Shown here: positions 7,360 to 13,541 of the stretch, in pieces | How positions within the stretch are numbered: the stretch's first letter is position 1 | Layout of the letters: every line of letters starts with the position of its first letter | NCBI GenBank assembly: GCA_023424865.1 | Contig: JAFADM010000102.1 | Location: 1-14,239, forward strand | DNA length: 14,239 nt | Direction: 5' to 3' | Source: Bacillota bacterium | GTDB taxonomy: Bacteria; Bacillota_A; Clostridia; DSM-8532 | Notes under the pieces: model-generated | The model's input: the letters and a program-made list of their open reading frames with translations, nothing else | Told to the model about the DNA's origin: nothing | Database searches by the model: none | Made by a program: the position numbers and the translations under genes

Positions 7360-8266
7360 TAGGCTCACCTCCTTCGAACCTTAGCCGCAGTTTGTTTTTG
7401 CGGTGCTGATAAAGCTTATGAAGAACACCCCTTCCAGGGGCAAAAAGAACGCTTACCATAACAATGGCGCTGACGCACACCACAATGGCCGGTCCTGTGG
7501 GCAATTTGGCAACCAACGAGCTAGCTGCCGTTCCGGCCACCCCGGATACCGCACCGAAAGCCGAAGAAAGCAGCACCATAACCCACAGCCTGTTGGTCCA
7601 CTGCCTTGCCGCCACCGCCGGCGTAATCAGCATGGCGCTCATAAGAATGACACCCACCGTCTGAAGACCGATAATAATGGCCAGGACGATCATGGCGGAA
7701 AGCAGCAGGTTCAGTTTTTTGGATGAAAAGCCAAGACTTTGTGCGTAATCGCTGTCAAAGGTAAAAAGCTTGAATTCCTTCCAAAACAGCACAACCACGG
7801 TCAGCAGCACCCCACCGCAAATGGCGGTGAGGAGGATATCTCTTTGAAGCAGGGTGGAGGCCTGCCCGAAGATGAATCGCTTAAGCCCTGCCTGGTTGGA
7901 ATTAGGAATCTTCTGCACGTAGGTCAAAAGCACCAGGCCCAGTCCAAAAAACACCGACATCACCAGGGCCAGAGCGCTGTCAAACTTAATACGGGTGTGA
8001 CGTACAATACCCAGTATGAACAGGGTTGCCAAAAGGCCTGAAACAAGGGCGCCTATAAGCAGTACTTCCGTGTTTTTGCTCCCCAGAAGCATAAATGCCA
8101 TAACGACACCGGGCAACGCGGAATGGGAAATACCATCACCTAAAAGGCTCTGCTTGCGGAGCACCGCAAAGCTTCCCAGCACACCGCTTATCAGCCCTAA
8201 AAGTGCGGATCCCAACGCTACTGTCTGAAAGGTATAATCACCAAGTAAAGAAATAAGTGTGCCCAT
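7343..8266 (-). CDS. troC: Metal (Mn/Zn) ABC transporter permease
   Basis: The 307-aa integral membrane protein belongs to the ABC-3 (ZnuB/MntB/TroC) family and would pair with the following permease to form the channel. It has multiple hydrophobic helices, GVLGSFAVLRKQSLLGDGISHSALPG near the N-terminus and FAPGRG near the C-terminus, followed by a short basic tail. I placed the start at ATG 8266, one base after the stop codon of the ATPase gene, with AGGAG 11 bases upstream. A GTG at 8278 would sit almost on top of that site. Its length is ordinary for the family, unlike its longer partner. The metal cannot be decided from the permease; the binding protein and regulator of the operon point to Mn and/or Zn. 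Confidence 0.93.
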   Translation of the reverse strand: MGTLISLLGDYTFQTVALGSALLGLISGVLGSFAVLRKQSLLGDGISHSALPGVVMAFMLLGSKNTEVLLIGALVSGLLATLFILGIVRHTRIKFDSALALVMSVFFGLGLVLLTYVQKIPNSNQAGLKRFIFGQASTLLQRDILLTAICGGVLLTVVVLFWKEFKLFTFDSDYAQSLGFSSKKLNLLLSAMIVLAIIIGLQTVGVILMSAMLITPAVAARQWTNRLWVMVLLSSAFGAVSGVAGTAASSLVAKLPTGPAIVVCVSAIVMVSVLFAPGRGVLHKLYQHRKNKLRLRFEGGEPNVPSN

Positions 8267-8267
8267 A

Positions 8268-9023
8268 TCATACCACACTCCTCAAAAGCTTTCCGGTACT
8301 CCGATAGGCTTTTTTTAAATTTTCTTCATGGAAGACCTCTTCCACCGGGCCGCTGGCAACAACACGCAGGTTGATAAGTGTCACCCAGTCGAAATAATCC
8401 GCAACCGTTTGCAGGTCGTGGTGCACCACCACAACGGTTTTTCCCTGTTCCTTAAGCTCCTTGAGGAGAAAGACAATGGCTTTTTCCGTTTGAGCGTCAA
8501 CACCTTTAAAGGGTTCGTCCATAAAGTAGACCTCTGCTTCCTGTGCCAGTGCCCGGGCTAAAAATACCCGCTGCTGCTGTCCGCCTGAAAGCTGACTAAT
8601 CTGCCGGGAGGCGTAATCCTCCATTCCAACCTTTCTGAGCATGGACCGCGCAAGCTCATAATCCGATTTACCCGGCCTGCGAATCCAGCCCAGCTTGCCG
8701 TAGCGTCCCATTAATACAATATCCTGGACAGTGGCCGGGAAATCCCAATCCACACTGCCGCTTTGTGGAACGTATCCGATGCGGTTTTTCATAGCACGCA
8801 CATCAGCGCTTTCATTAATAAACCGAACGGCGCCGGTGACAGGAACCAGCAAGCCCAGCATGGCCTTTATGAGTGTCGTTTTGCCCGCTCCGTTGGGTCC
8901 TACCACAGCCATGAGCTTTCCCTTGGGAATTTTAAGATCTATATCCCATAAAACAGGTTTAGCGTCATAAGCAACGGTAAGATCCTCCACCTCTACCGCA
9001 TAGTCCTGTATATGAATGTTCAT
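8268..9023 (-). CDS. troB: Metal (Mn/Zn) ABC transporter ATP-binding protein
   Basis: The 251-aa cytoplasmic ATPase drives the two permeases. All nucleotide-binding motifs are intact: Walker A GPNGAGKT (42-49), Q-loop glutamine 87 in YVPQ, signature LSGGQQQR (145-152), Walker B VYFMDEP (165-171) and the switch histidine 202 in VVHHDL. The SVDWDFPATVQDIVLMGRYG region is typical for the Mn/Zn/Fe importer subfamily. ATG at 9023 has AGGAGGG six bases upstream. An alternative ATG at 9041 forms an ATGA overlap with the end of the binding-protein gene but has no comparable ribosome binding site. The compact spacing on both sides places it within one transcript with the binding protein and the permeases. 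Confidence 0.95.
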   Translation of the reverse strand: MNIHIQDYAVEVEDLTVAYDAKPVLWDIDLKIPKGKLMAVVGPNGAGKTTLIKAMLGLLVPVTGAVRFINESADVRAMKNRIGYVPQSGSVDWDFPATVQDIVLMGRYGKLGWIRRPGKSDYELARSMLRKVGMEDYASRQISQLSGGQQQRVFLARALAQEAEVYFMDEPFKGVDAQTEKAIVFLLKELKEQGKTVVVVHHDLQTVADYFDWVTLINLRVVASGPVEEVFHEENLKKAYRSTGKLLRSVV

Positions 9024-9037
9024 AACAATCCCTCCTG

Positions 9038-9976
9038 TCATTTTATTGCATTTACGATGGTATCAATATTAGCCTTAAAGGTGAGGATATAGCTTTCAGC
9101 GCCTGAATCCTTTCCTCCCAGTGAATCCGAGTACAGCTCTCCTCCGATGGCCACCTCAAAGCCTCTTGCTTTAACCGCTGCCTGAAGTGCCTCAATGGTT
9201 TTTGGGGGAACCGAGGATTCAACAAAAATCGCTTTTATCTGACTTTCCACAATATAGTCCGCAAGGGCGCTGACATCCGCTGTACCTGCCTCCGCATCCG
9301 TGCTGATACCCTGAAGGCCCCGAACCTCAAAGCCATAAGCATTGCCGAAATAGCTGAACGCGTCGTGGGCCGTTACCAGTACCCGCTGATTTTCAGGCAG
9401 CTCGGCTGTGCGCTGGCGTATGTAGGCATCCAGCTCCTCCAGCTCCTTTAAGTAAGCTTCCAAATTAGCCTCATAGTCCGCAGCATTTTGAGGATCGGCC
9501 TTGGATAACCCTTCCGATACAACTCTTGCTGCATCCATCCAAAGAGCGACATCAAACCAGATATGGGGGTCATGCACTGAGCCTCCTCCGGCCCATTCAA
9601 GAAGCTTTGCTTCATCCAGGCCTTCTTCAATGCATATAACCGAATGCCCTTGTTCCGAAAGCGACTCCAGCACCTCGCCCATCTTTCCTTCCAGGTGCAG
9701 CCCGTTGTATACAATAACGTCGGATTTCTGCATAAGTGTCACATCACCTGCGCTGGCTTGATAAAGATGGGGATCAATACCGGGTCCCATAAGGCCGTTG
9801 ACAGTGACATGACTGCCTCCTATAACAGCGGATAAATCCGCCAGCATGGTTGTGGTTGCCACTATATTCACTGTATTTTCGCCTGAATCCGGACTTGCTG
9901 CCGGTTGGGCACAGCCTGCAAGCAAAAGTGTCACGCTTAAAAGAATACCGGTTAATTTTTTAAGTTTTTGTCTCAT
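9038..9976 (-). CDS. troA: Metal ABC transporter substrate-binding lipoprotein, TroA type
   Basis: This 312-aa cluster A-I binding protein captures metal outside the cell. The N-terminus is a lipoprotein signal peptide with lipobox LLAGC (Cys22). The four ligand positions of TroA are present: His70 (GIDPHLY), His138 (HDPHIWFD), His204 (VTAHDAF) and Asp284 (LYSDSLG). The GFEVRGLQGISTDAEAG and ESSVPPKTIEALQ segments resemble Treponema TroA more than streptococcal PsaA, which has Glu instead of the third His. There is no His-rich loop as in many ZnuA proteins. TroA-type proteins bind Zn and Mn. The start ATG at 9976 has AGGAGGT upstream. It lies 33 bp after the regulator gene and directly before the ATPase gene. 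Zn versus Mn is not decided by sequence alone. Confidence 0.95.
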   Translation of the reverse strand: MRQKLKKLTGILLSVTLLLAGCAQPAASPDSGENTVNIVATTTMLADLSAVIGGSHVTVNGLMGPGIDPHLYQASAGDVTLMQKSDVIVYNGLHLEGKMGEVLESLSEQGHSVICIEEGLDEAKLLEWAGGGSVHDPHIWFDVALWMDAARVVSEGLSKADPQNAADYEANLEAYLKELEELDAYIRQRTAELPENQRVLVTAHDAFSYFGNAYGFEVRGLQGISTDAEAGTADVSALADYIVESQIKAIFVESSVPPKTIEALQAAVKARGFEVAIGGELYSDSLGGKDSGAESYILTFKANIDTIVNAIK

Positions 9977-10009
9977 AATCTACCTCCTGATTTTAATTTG
10001 CCGTGATGG

Positions 10010-10663
10010 CTAATACACCCTCTCATCAACAAAAATCTGACATGCAGCCTTATAGCTGATTTGAACCTGCTTGCCTGCAAGGTCAAGCGTCAAGGGCCCT
10101 TCATAAGCTCCTATGCTTATGACTTTTACGGCAATGCCAATTTCAACGCCTAAATTCTGAAGGTAATCCATCAATTCTTTCTCTTCTGTAACCTTTCGTA
10201 CATAGGAAACCTCGTTTTCTGAAAGCTGGCTGAGGGGCCTCAAGGGATTTGTTCTTACCTTGCCGTCAGTATGAGGGATCGCATTGCCATGTGGGCAGTA
10301 CGCCGGATAATTCAGGAATTTGTCAAGCCGGTAAGAAAGGCGCAGCGGCGTAATATGCTCCAGTAATTCCGCATCCTCATGGGCCTCACTCCAGGAATAG
10401 TCAAGATGACGGATTAAGAAAACCTCCCAGAGCCTGTGTCCCCGAAGGAGCGAGATAGCTACCTCCAATCCCTTCTGTGTCAATCGTGTACCTTTATAGG
10501 CCTCATATTGAATTAAATCTTCACGACCAAGCTTGCCGAGCATCTCGGTTACCGAAGCCGGTGCTATTTTGAGGGCATCTGCTATTTGCTTGTTGCCCAC
10601 AAGACCTTCTGCTCCGCCCAGCTTATATATTTCCTTAAGATAATCCTCTTTATTGGGTGTCAT
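10010..10663 (-). CDS. mntR: DtxR-family Mn-responsive repressor (MntR/ScaR type) with FeoA-like C-terminal domain
   Basis: The 217-aa protein has an N-terminal winged helix (about 1-65), a dimerisation/metal domain (about 66-140) and a C-terminal SH3-like FeoA domain (about 145-215). Its ligand positions match by number those I recall for streptococcal ScaR/MtsR: Glu80, Cys123 and His125 of one site, and Asp7, Glu99, Glu102 and His103 of the other. The fourth ligand of the first site, Asp160, is Glu160 here. Glu99 instead of the Cys found in DtxR/IdeR favours Mn (or Zn) over Fe. With metal bound it should repress its own operon, which it heads; a palindrome lies just before the gene. ATG at 10663 has GGAGG seven bases upstream. 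Confidence 0.94.
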   Translation of the reverse strand: MTPNKEDYLKEIYKLGGAEGLVGNKQIADALKIAPASVTEMLGKLGREDLIQYEAYKGTRLTQKGLEVAISLLRGHRLWEVFLIRHLDYSWSEAHEDAELLEHITPLRLSYRLDKFLNYPAYCPHGNAIPHTDGKVRTNPLRPLSQLSENEVSYVRKVTEEKELMDYLQNLGVEIGIAVKVISIGAYEGPLTLDLAGKQVQISYKAACQIFVDERVY

Positions 10664-10679
10664 AATGTATCCTCCATTT

Positions 10680-10732
10680 TTAGGTATGCCTAACTTTAAT
10701 ATTATTGTATGCCTAATTTACTTTTTTAGCAA
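10680..10732 (-). promoter_or_regulatory. Promoter and MntR-type operator of the metal-uptake operon
   Basis: On the minus strand TTGCTA (10727-10732), 17 bp and TACAAT (10704-10709) form the promoter. The palindrome TTAGGTATGCCTAA (+ strand 10680-10693; arms TTAGG/CCTAA) lies at the start of the transcript. The 10-mer GTATGCCTAA of this palindrome is repeated exactly at 10707-10716, overlapping the -10 box and spacer. TTAGG/CCTAA arms are characteristic of DtxR-family operators. Two sites 23 bp apart suggest binding of two regulator dimers. Confidence 0.75.
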
Positions 10733-10740
10733 GAGGATAC

Positions 10741-10975
10741 ATGCGTTTAATTTGCAATAAGTAGATCCTTTTTGGCGCTAAGCCCATAGTTTGTTAGCGG
10801 CGGGAAACAATACTTCCCTTGACTAATGTATGAGGCATACAAAAAAAGTGTCACTAAGAGATTGACAGAAGTTTGTGTCCAAAAGAAAGAAGGGGTCGTA
10901 CCAGACCACATATTGTCAGGGGGAACATAATATACGGACAAAAAATCTACTAAAAAATTATAGTTATTTATTATC
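10741..10975. other. Intergenic stretch without a recognised gene
   Basis: Between the metal-operon promoter and the promoter at 10976 I find no gene with a ribosome binding site. An open frame on the minus strand (10747-10941, 64 codons from TTG) lacks one and matches nothing I know. A small hairpin, GGGAA/TTCCC, lies at about 10801-10818. The stretch may be remnant DNA. Confidence 0.4.
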
Positions 10976-11004
10976 TTTACAATCCGATTTTCATAAAATA
11001 TACT
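10976..11004 (+). promoter_or_regulatory. Promoter of the leader-rsgA-kinase operon
   Basis: TTTACA (10976-10981), a 17-bp spacer and TATACT (10999-11004) each match the sigma-A consensus in five of six bases. Transcription would start near 11011, leaving a leader of about 294 nt before the GTPase gene. Confidence 0.72.
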
Positions 11005-11055
11005 GTAACCAGCCTATATAGGTAAATTCTCGTTCCGAAAGGAGATGTGTTTTTA

Positions 11056-11085
11056 ATGATGGTTTGTATGGTGATTTCGTCTTAA
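11056..11085 (+). CDS. Putative leader peptide MMVCMVISS
   Basis: The ATG at 11056 follows AAAGGAGATG (GGAG at 11041-11044) by a usable distance and encodes MMVCMVISS before TAA. It is the first ORF of the transcript that has a ribosome binding site, and it lies just ahead of the first terminator-like hairpin. Ribosome pausing on it could control folding of the leader. Its small size allows no homology argument. Confidence 0.45.
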   Translation: MMVCMVISS

Positions 11086-11111
11086 AACCAAATATTGGGC
11101 AAAGCAGAGAA

Positions 11112-11135
11112 ACGGAGAGATTATCCGTGTTTTTT
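11112..11135 (+). terminator. First terminator-like hairpin of the leader
   Basis: ACGGA (11112-11116) and TCCGT (11124-11128) pair around a 7-nt loop, followed by G and six T. The stem is short, so termination here may be partial. Confidence 0.5.
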
Positions 11136-11138
11136 GTT

Positions 11139-11189
11139 ATGCCGTCTACAGTACCTTTCGTGAATACTGCTGTTGGTGAGATACGATGA
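11139..11189 (+). CDS. Possible upstream ORF MPSTVPFVNTAVGEIR
   Basis: A 16-codon ORF starts at ATG 11139 and ends at TGA 11187, overlapping the ATG of the next small ORF in an ATGA. No clear ribosome binding site precedes it. The same frame is open back to 11022. Translation is uncertain. Confidence 0.2.
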   Translation: MPSTVPFVNTAVGEIR

Positions 11190-11206
11190 AGGTTGTATCT
11201 TTTTTT
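11179..11206 (+). terminator. Second terminator-like hairpin of the leader
   Basis: AGATAC (11179-11184) and GTATCT (11195-11200) pair perfectly around a 10-nt loop and run into seven T (11200-11206). Confidence 0.5.
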
Positions 11207-11308
11207 GTTTACAAATGCCGCAAACAGCAGCTTCTTTGGAGGCTGCTTGCCTGCGGTATTTTTACGTCCAAAAATAAGAAACATTTAGGAGTGAACAGAA
11301 AACAATGA
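11186..11308 (+). CDS. Possible 40-aa upstream ORF coupled to the GTPase gene
   Basis: The frame from ATG 11186 stays open for 40 codons, running through the last terminator hairpin, and ends with TGA at 11306-11308, overlapping the GTPase ATG (ATGA). A weak GGTGAG lies five bases before the start. The peptide (MKVVSFFVYKCRKQ...) is basic and unlike anything I know. If translated, it would couple leader translation to the GTPase gene, whose own AGGAG is 13 bases from its start, an unusually long gap. Confidence 0.25.
   Translation: MKVVSFFVYKCRKQQLLWRLLACGIFTSKNKKHLGVNRKQ
11213..11263 (+). terminator. Third, strongest hairpin of the leader, directly before the GTPase gene
   Basis: AAATGCCGCA (11213-11222) pairs with TGCGGTATTT (11252-11261, one G-T). 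Inside it AGCAGC (11226-11231) pairs with GCTGCT (11242-11247). TATTTTTA follows. This is the likely regulated terminator, because its left arm can also pair upstream (11167-11174). Confidence 0.65.
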
Positions 11309-12411
11309 TAGATTTGAAACTCTATGGTTATACAGAAACCGAAGAACCCTCTGATGGGCTATTGCCTGGAAGAGTTACGGAGCTTCGGCGGGAGCAATAT
11401 ACTGTTGTCACAGAGCGCGGCGAGGTAACGGCTATGCTTAAGGGCTCATTTTATCATCACTCGAAAGCACGGGGGAATTTTCCGTGCGTTGGTGATTTTG
11501 TGCTGCTTAGGTATAACGAGAACGGCGCTTCACTCATCGCTGAGTTACTGCCCCGCCGCTCGAAGTTTTCCCGGGCGGACTTTTCAGGCCATGCAGCGGG
11601 ATATGCCAAGACAATACTGGAACAGGTTGTCGCAACAAATTTTGACTATGTTTTTATCCTGTCATCCTTGAATTGGGATTTCAAGGTCAGCCGTATTATG
11701 CGCTATCTGACCCAGGCACGGCAAAGCGGCGGCCAGCCTGTTGTGATTTTAACAAAAGCAGATTTGGTCGAAAATTACAACCTGCCTTTGGCCGAGGTCA
11801 GACAATCGGTGTCCGATGTTCCGGTACATGCAATTTCCAGTCACTCAGGGTTGGGGTTGGATGCGCTGAAAAATTACTTGCTTCCTGGAAAGACAGTGGT
11901 GTTTCTCGGAATGTCCGGTGTGGGAAAATCATCGCTTCTCAATGCACTGATGGCGCAGGAGGTTATGGCGGTAAAGGCTATCCGCGAGGACGACAGCCGG
12001 GGCCGACACACGACGACGCACCGACAGTTGTTTATGCTTCCCTCCGGTGCAATGGTCATTGATACACCCGGAATGCGCGAACTCGGGCTTTTTGACGCGA
12101 ATGAAGGTATCCGTGCGGGTTTTGCAGATGTGGAGGAATTGTTTGGACAATGCCGCTTCAATGACTGCCGTCATAAAACCGAGCCGGGGTGTGCCGTTCT
12201 TGCCGCACTTGCCGATGGCTCATTACCCCGCCAGCGGTGGGACAGCTATCTTGCCCAGAAGCTTGAGAACAAGTTTGTGGATGACAAGGCCGGGTTTCTC
12301 ATCGACAAGCGGGCCCGAAACAAATCCATTGCCATGTGGAGCAAACAAAGAAAAACGGAGGATTCAGGAAATGAGCAACGACTCTTTAATAACAGAACAA
12401 ACACAGATTAA
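11305..12411 (+). CDS. rsgA: RsgA/YjeQ-like circularly permuted GTPase (ribosome small-subunit maturation)
   Basis: The 368-aa protein has an N-terminal OB-fold (about 20-85), a circularly permuted GTPase domain and a C-terminal zinc knuckle. The permuted motif order is visible: G4 TKAD (150-153), G5 SSH (178-180), G1 GMSGVGKS (202-209), the TTTH switch (236-239) and G3 DTPG (253-256). The zinc ligands are Cys283, Cys288, His290 and Cys296 in the usual C-x4-C-x-H-x5-C pattern. RsgA binds the 30S subunit and checks its late maturation using GTP. With an attenuator-like leader upstream and a kinase gene downstream, this looks like an inducible extra copy rather than the housekeeping gene, which in Firmicutes usually sits beside prkC/rpe. 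That a second copy exists is inference. The last 41 bp overlap the kinase gene. Confidence 0.93.
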   Translation: MIDLKLYGYTETEEPSDGLLPGRVTELRREQYTVVTERGEVTAMLKGSFYHHSKARGNFPCVGDFVLLRYNENGASLIAELLPRRSKFSRADFSGHAAGYAKTILEQVVATNFDYVFILSSLNWDFKVSRIMRYLTQARQSGGQPVVILTKADLVENYNLPLAEVRQSVSDVPVHAISSHSGLGLDALKNYLLPGKTVVFLGMSGVGKSSLLNALMAQEVMAVKAIREDDSRGRHTTTHRQLFMLPSGAMVIDTPGMRELGLFDANEGIRAGFADVEELFGQCRFNDCRHKTEPGCAVLAALADGSLPRQRWDSYLAQKLENKFVDDKAGFLIDKRARNKSIAMWSKQRKTEDSGNEQRLFNNRTNTD

Positions 12412-13411
12412 CCCTGAGACACTGACCTATGTTTTAAGCAAAATGCTCAATGCGGATATAGTCCATGCTAATTTCCGGACCAGGCAATTGCATGGCGGAA
12501 CCCTGGGCGATGTGCGTCTTGTCACAGGCATAGCGAAAGCTGCTGACGGCGGTAATTTGCCTTATAGCGTCGTTTTGAAGAAACAGAAAAAGTGGGAGCG
12601 CTATGCCGATCCCCTTTCCTGGCGCAGAGAATTTGATCTTTACGGTTCGGATTTGGGTTCTGCCTTCTCTGACTCCTTCCGCCGGCCAAAATGCTACCAT
12701 GCAGAGCTGAATGGCGATGTAATCCAATTATGGATGGAATATATCGACGGTGTATCCGGCTTAAACCTGACCGGCGAAATGTATGAATGTGCAGCCAGGG
12801 AGCTGGGGCGTTTTCAAGGCAGGATGTATGCCGGGCAACCGGCCGTATTACGGGAGCTCTCCAACCTCAGCAGTGTTGACTTTATGAAAAACGGCTATCT
12901 TCATTACAGATCATGGAGGGAGGTATACGATTACATACGCTCCGGGGACTGCGAGATTCCGAGACACCTGTGTCAAATGCTCATTGAGATTGATGAGCAT
13001 GCAGACGAAATATTCAGCCGCATTGAGAAACTGCCTGTGGTGCTGTGCCACAGAGATTTTTGGGTGACCAACTTATTCTATTCAGACGGCAAAATCATTC
13101 TCATCGACTGGGACACCGCCGGATGGGGCTACATGGGCGAGGACATCGCAAGCTTGCTTGCCGACGAGCCAGATGTTGATCACATGATTGACTATTACCA
13201 TAAATGCGTCCCGGCGTATTATAAAGGTTTTTCGGAATATGCGGACGTATCCCATATATCGGATCCTTGCATTCGGGAGCTAATCCTTGTTATGTTCGGT
13301 TACCGACTTATAGAATCATATAAATTCGCCAGATCCCCCGAGGAAAAAACGCTGCTCCGCAATACTCTTGAAAAAATCTATGAAATGGGAAGCAATAATA
13401 CAGATAATTGA
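12371..13411 (+). CDS. APH/choline-kinase-like phosphotransferase, substrate unknown
   Basis: The 346-aa protein has the aminoglycoside-phosphotransferase kinase fold. Visible are a likely ATP-contacting Lys70 in YSVVLKKQKKW, the hinge-like WMEYIDG (121-127), the catalytic loop HRDFWVTN (His227, Asp229, Asn234) and the metal-binding IDWDTA (Asp246). All key residues are present, so it should be active. The family phosphorylates small molecules, including aminoglycosides, macrolides, choline and fructosamines; nothing here fixes the substrate. I chose ATG 12371 because GGAGG lies about ten bases upstream. The open frame reaches back to 12047, but that part is the shadow of the GTPase gene. It overlaps the GTPase gene by 41 bp, so the two are transcribed together and their translation is probably coupled. 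A ribosome-drug modifying role is possible but unproven. Confidence 0.88.
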   Translation: MSNDSLITEQTQINPETLTYVLSKMLNADIVHANFRTRQLHGGTLGDVRLVTGIAKAADGGNLPYSVVLKKQKKWERYADPLSWRREFDLYGSDLGSAFSDSFRRPKCYHAELNGDVIQLWMEYIDGVSGLNLTGEMYECAARELGRFQGRMYAGQPAVLRELSNLSSVDFMKNGYLHYRSWREVYDYIRSGDCEIPRHLCQMLIEIDEHADEIFSRIEKLPVVLCHRDFWVTNLFYSDGKIILIDWDTAGWGYMGEDIASLLADEPDVDHMIDYYHKCVPAYYKGFSEYADVSHISDPCIRELILVMFGYRLIESYKFARSPEEKTLLRNTLEKIYEMGSNNTDN

Positions 13412-13434
13412 CTTTGCTGCCGCCCCCGGGCCAC

Positions 13435-13473
13435 AAAAAATCCCTCCCGGATTAAGACCGGAAGGGATTTTTT
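13435..13473. terminator. Strong bidirectional terminator after the GTPase-kinase operon
   Basis: AAAAAATCCCT and AGGGATTTTTT are perfectly complementary, extended by CCGG/CCGG across one mismatch (arms 13435-13450 and 13458-13473). The A and T runs on the two sides allow it to serve both the kinase operon (+) and the convergent carbohydrate-binding gene (-). Confidence 0.9.
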
Positions 13474-13541
13474 GCTTGCTAAACAGCAGGGTTTTATATG
13501 TTTTTTTACATGAAAGGCTGATGATTTATTCAGTTACTTAT

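Larger units (their letters stand above)
11011..11304 (+). promoter_or_regulatory. Structured leader, probable transcription attenuator
   Basis: The leader holds, in order, a ribosome binding site with a nine-residue ORF (11056-11085), three hairpins followed by T runs (11112-11135, 11179-11206, 11213-11263), and the ribosome binding site of the GTPase gene (AGGAG, 11287-11291). CTGCTGTT (11167-11174) is perfectly complementary to AACAGCAG (11223-11230), which is part of the left side of the last terminator, so an antiterminator helix could form instead. This layout resembles leaders of genes such as tet(M) or erm that respond to ribosome-targeting drugs. That comparison is of architecture, not of sequence. 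Confidence 0.6.

Noticed and set aside
9448..9714. Second minus-strand frame inside the TroA gene
   Set aside because: The TroA frame contains the lipobox and all four metal ligands; this frame is an out-of-phase shadow.
10747..10941. Minus-strand 64-codon ORF
   Set aside because: It begins with TTG, has no ribosome binding site and no similarity I recognise.
10991..11284. Minus-strand ORF of 97 codons covering the leader
   Set aside because: It spans the promoter region and all three hairpins of the + strand leader, has no recognised domain, and the + strand elements explain the sequence better. An antisense gene cannot be fully excluded.
11874..12174. Minus-strand ORFs opposite the GTPase gene
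   Set aside because: They overlap the G1, G3 and zinc-knuckle coding region of the + strand gene and show no domain.
12047..12370. Longer N-terminus for the APH-like kinase
   Set aside because: This part lies inside the GTPase gene in another frame; the ATG at 12371 has a good ribosome binding site and gives a normal family length.
12371..13411. Calling the kinase a specific aminoglycoside resistance gene
   Set aside because: Only the general kinase-fold motifs are visible; the substrate region does not match a named APH class that I can identify.
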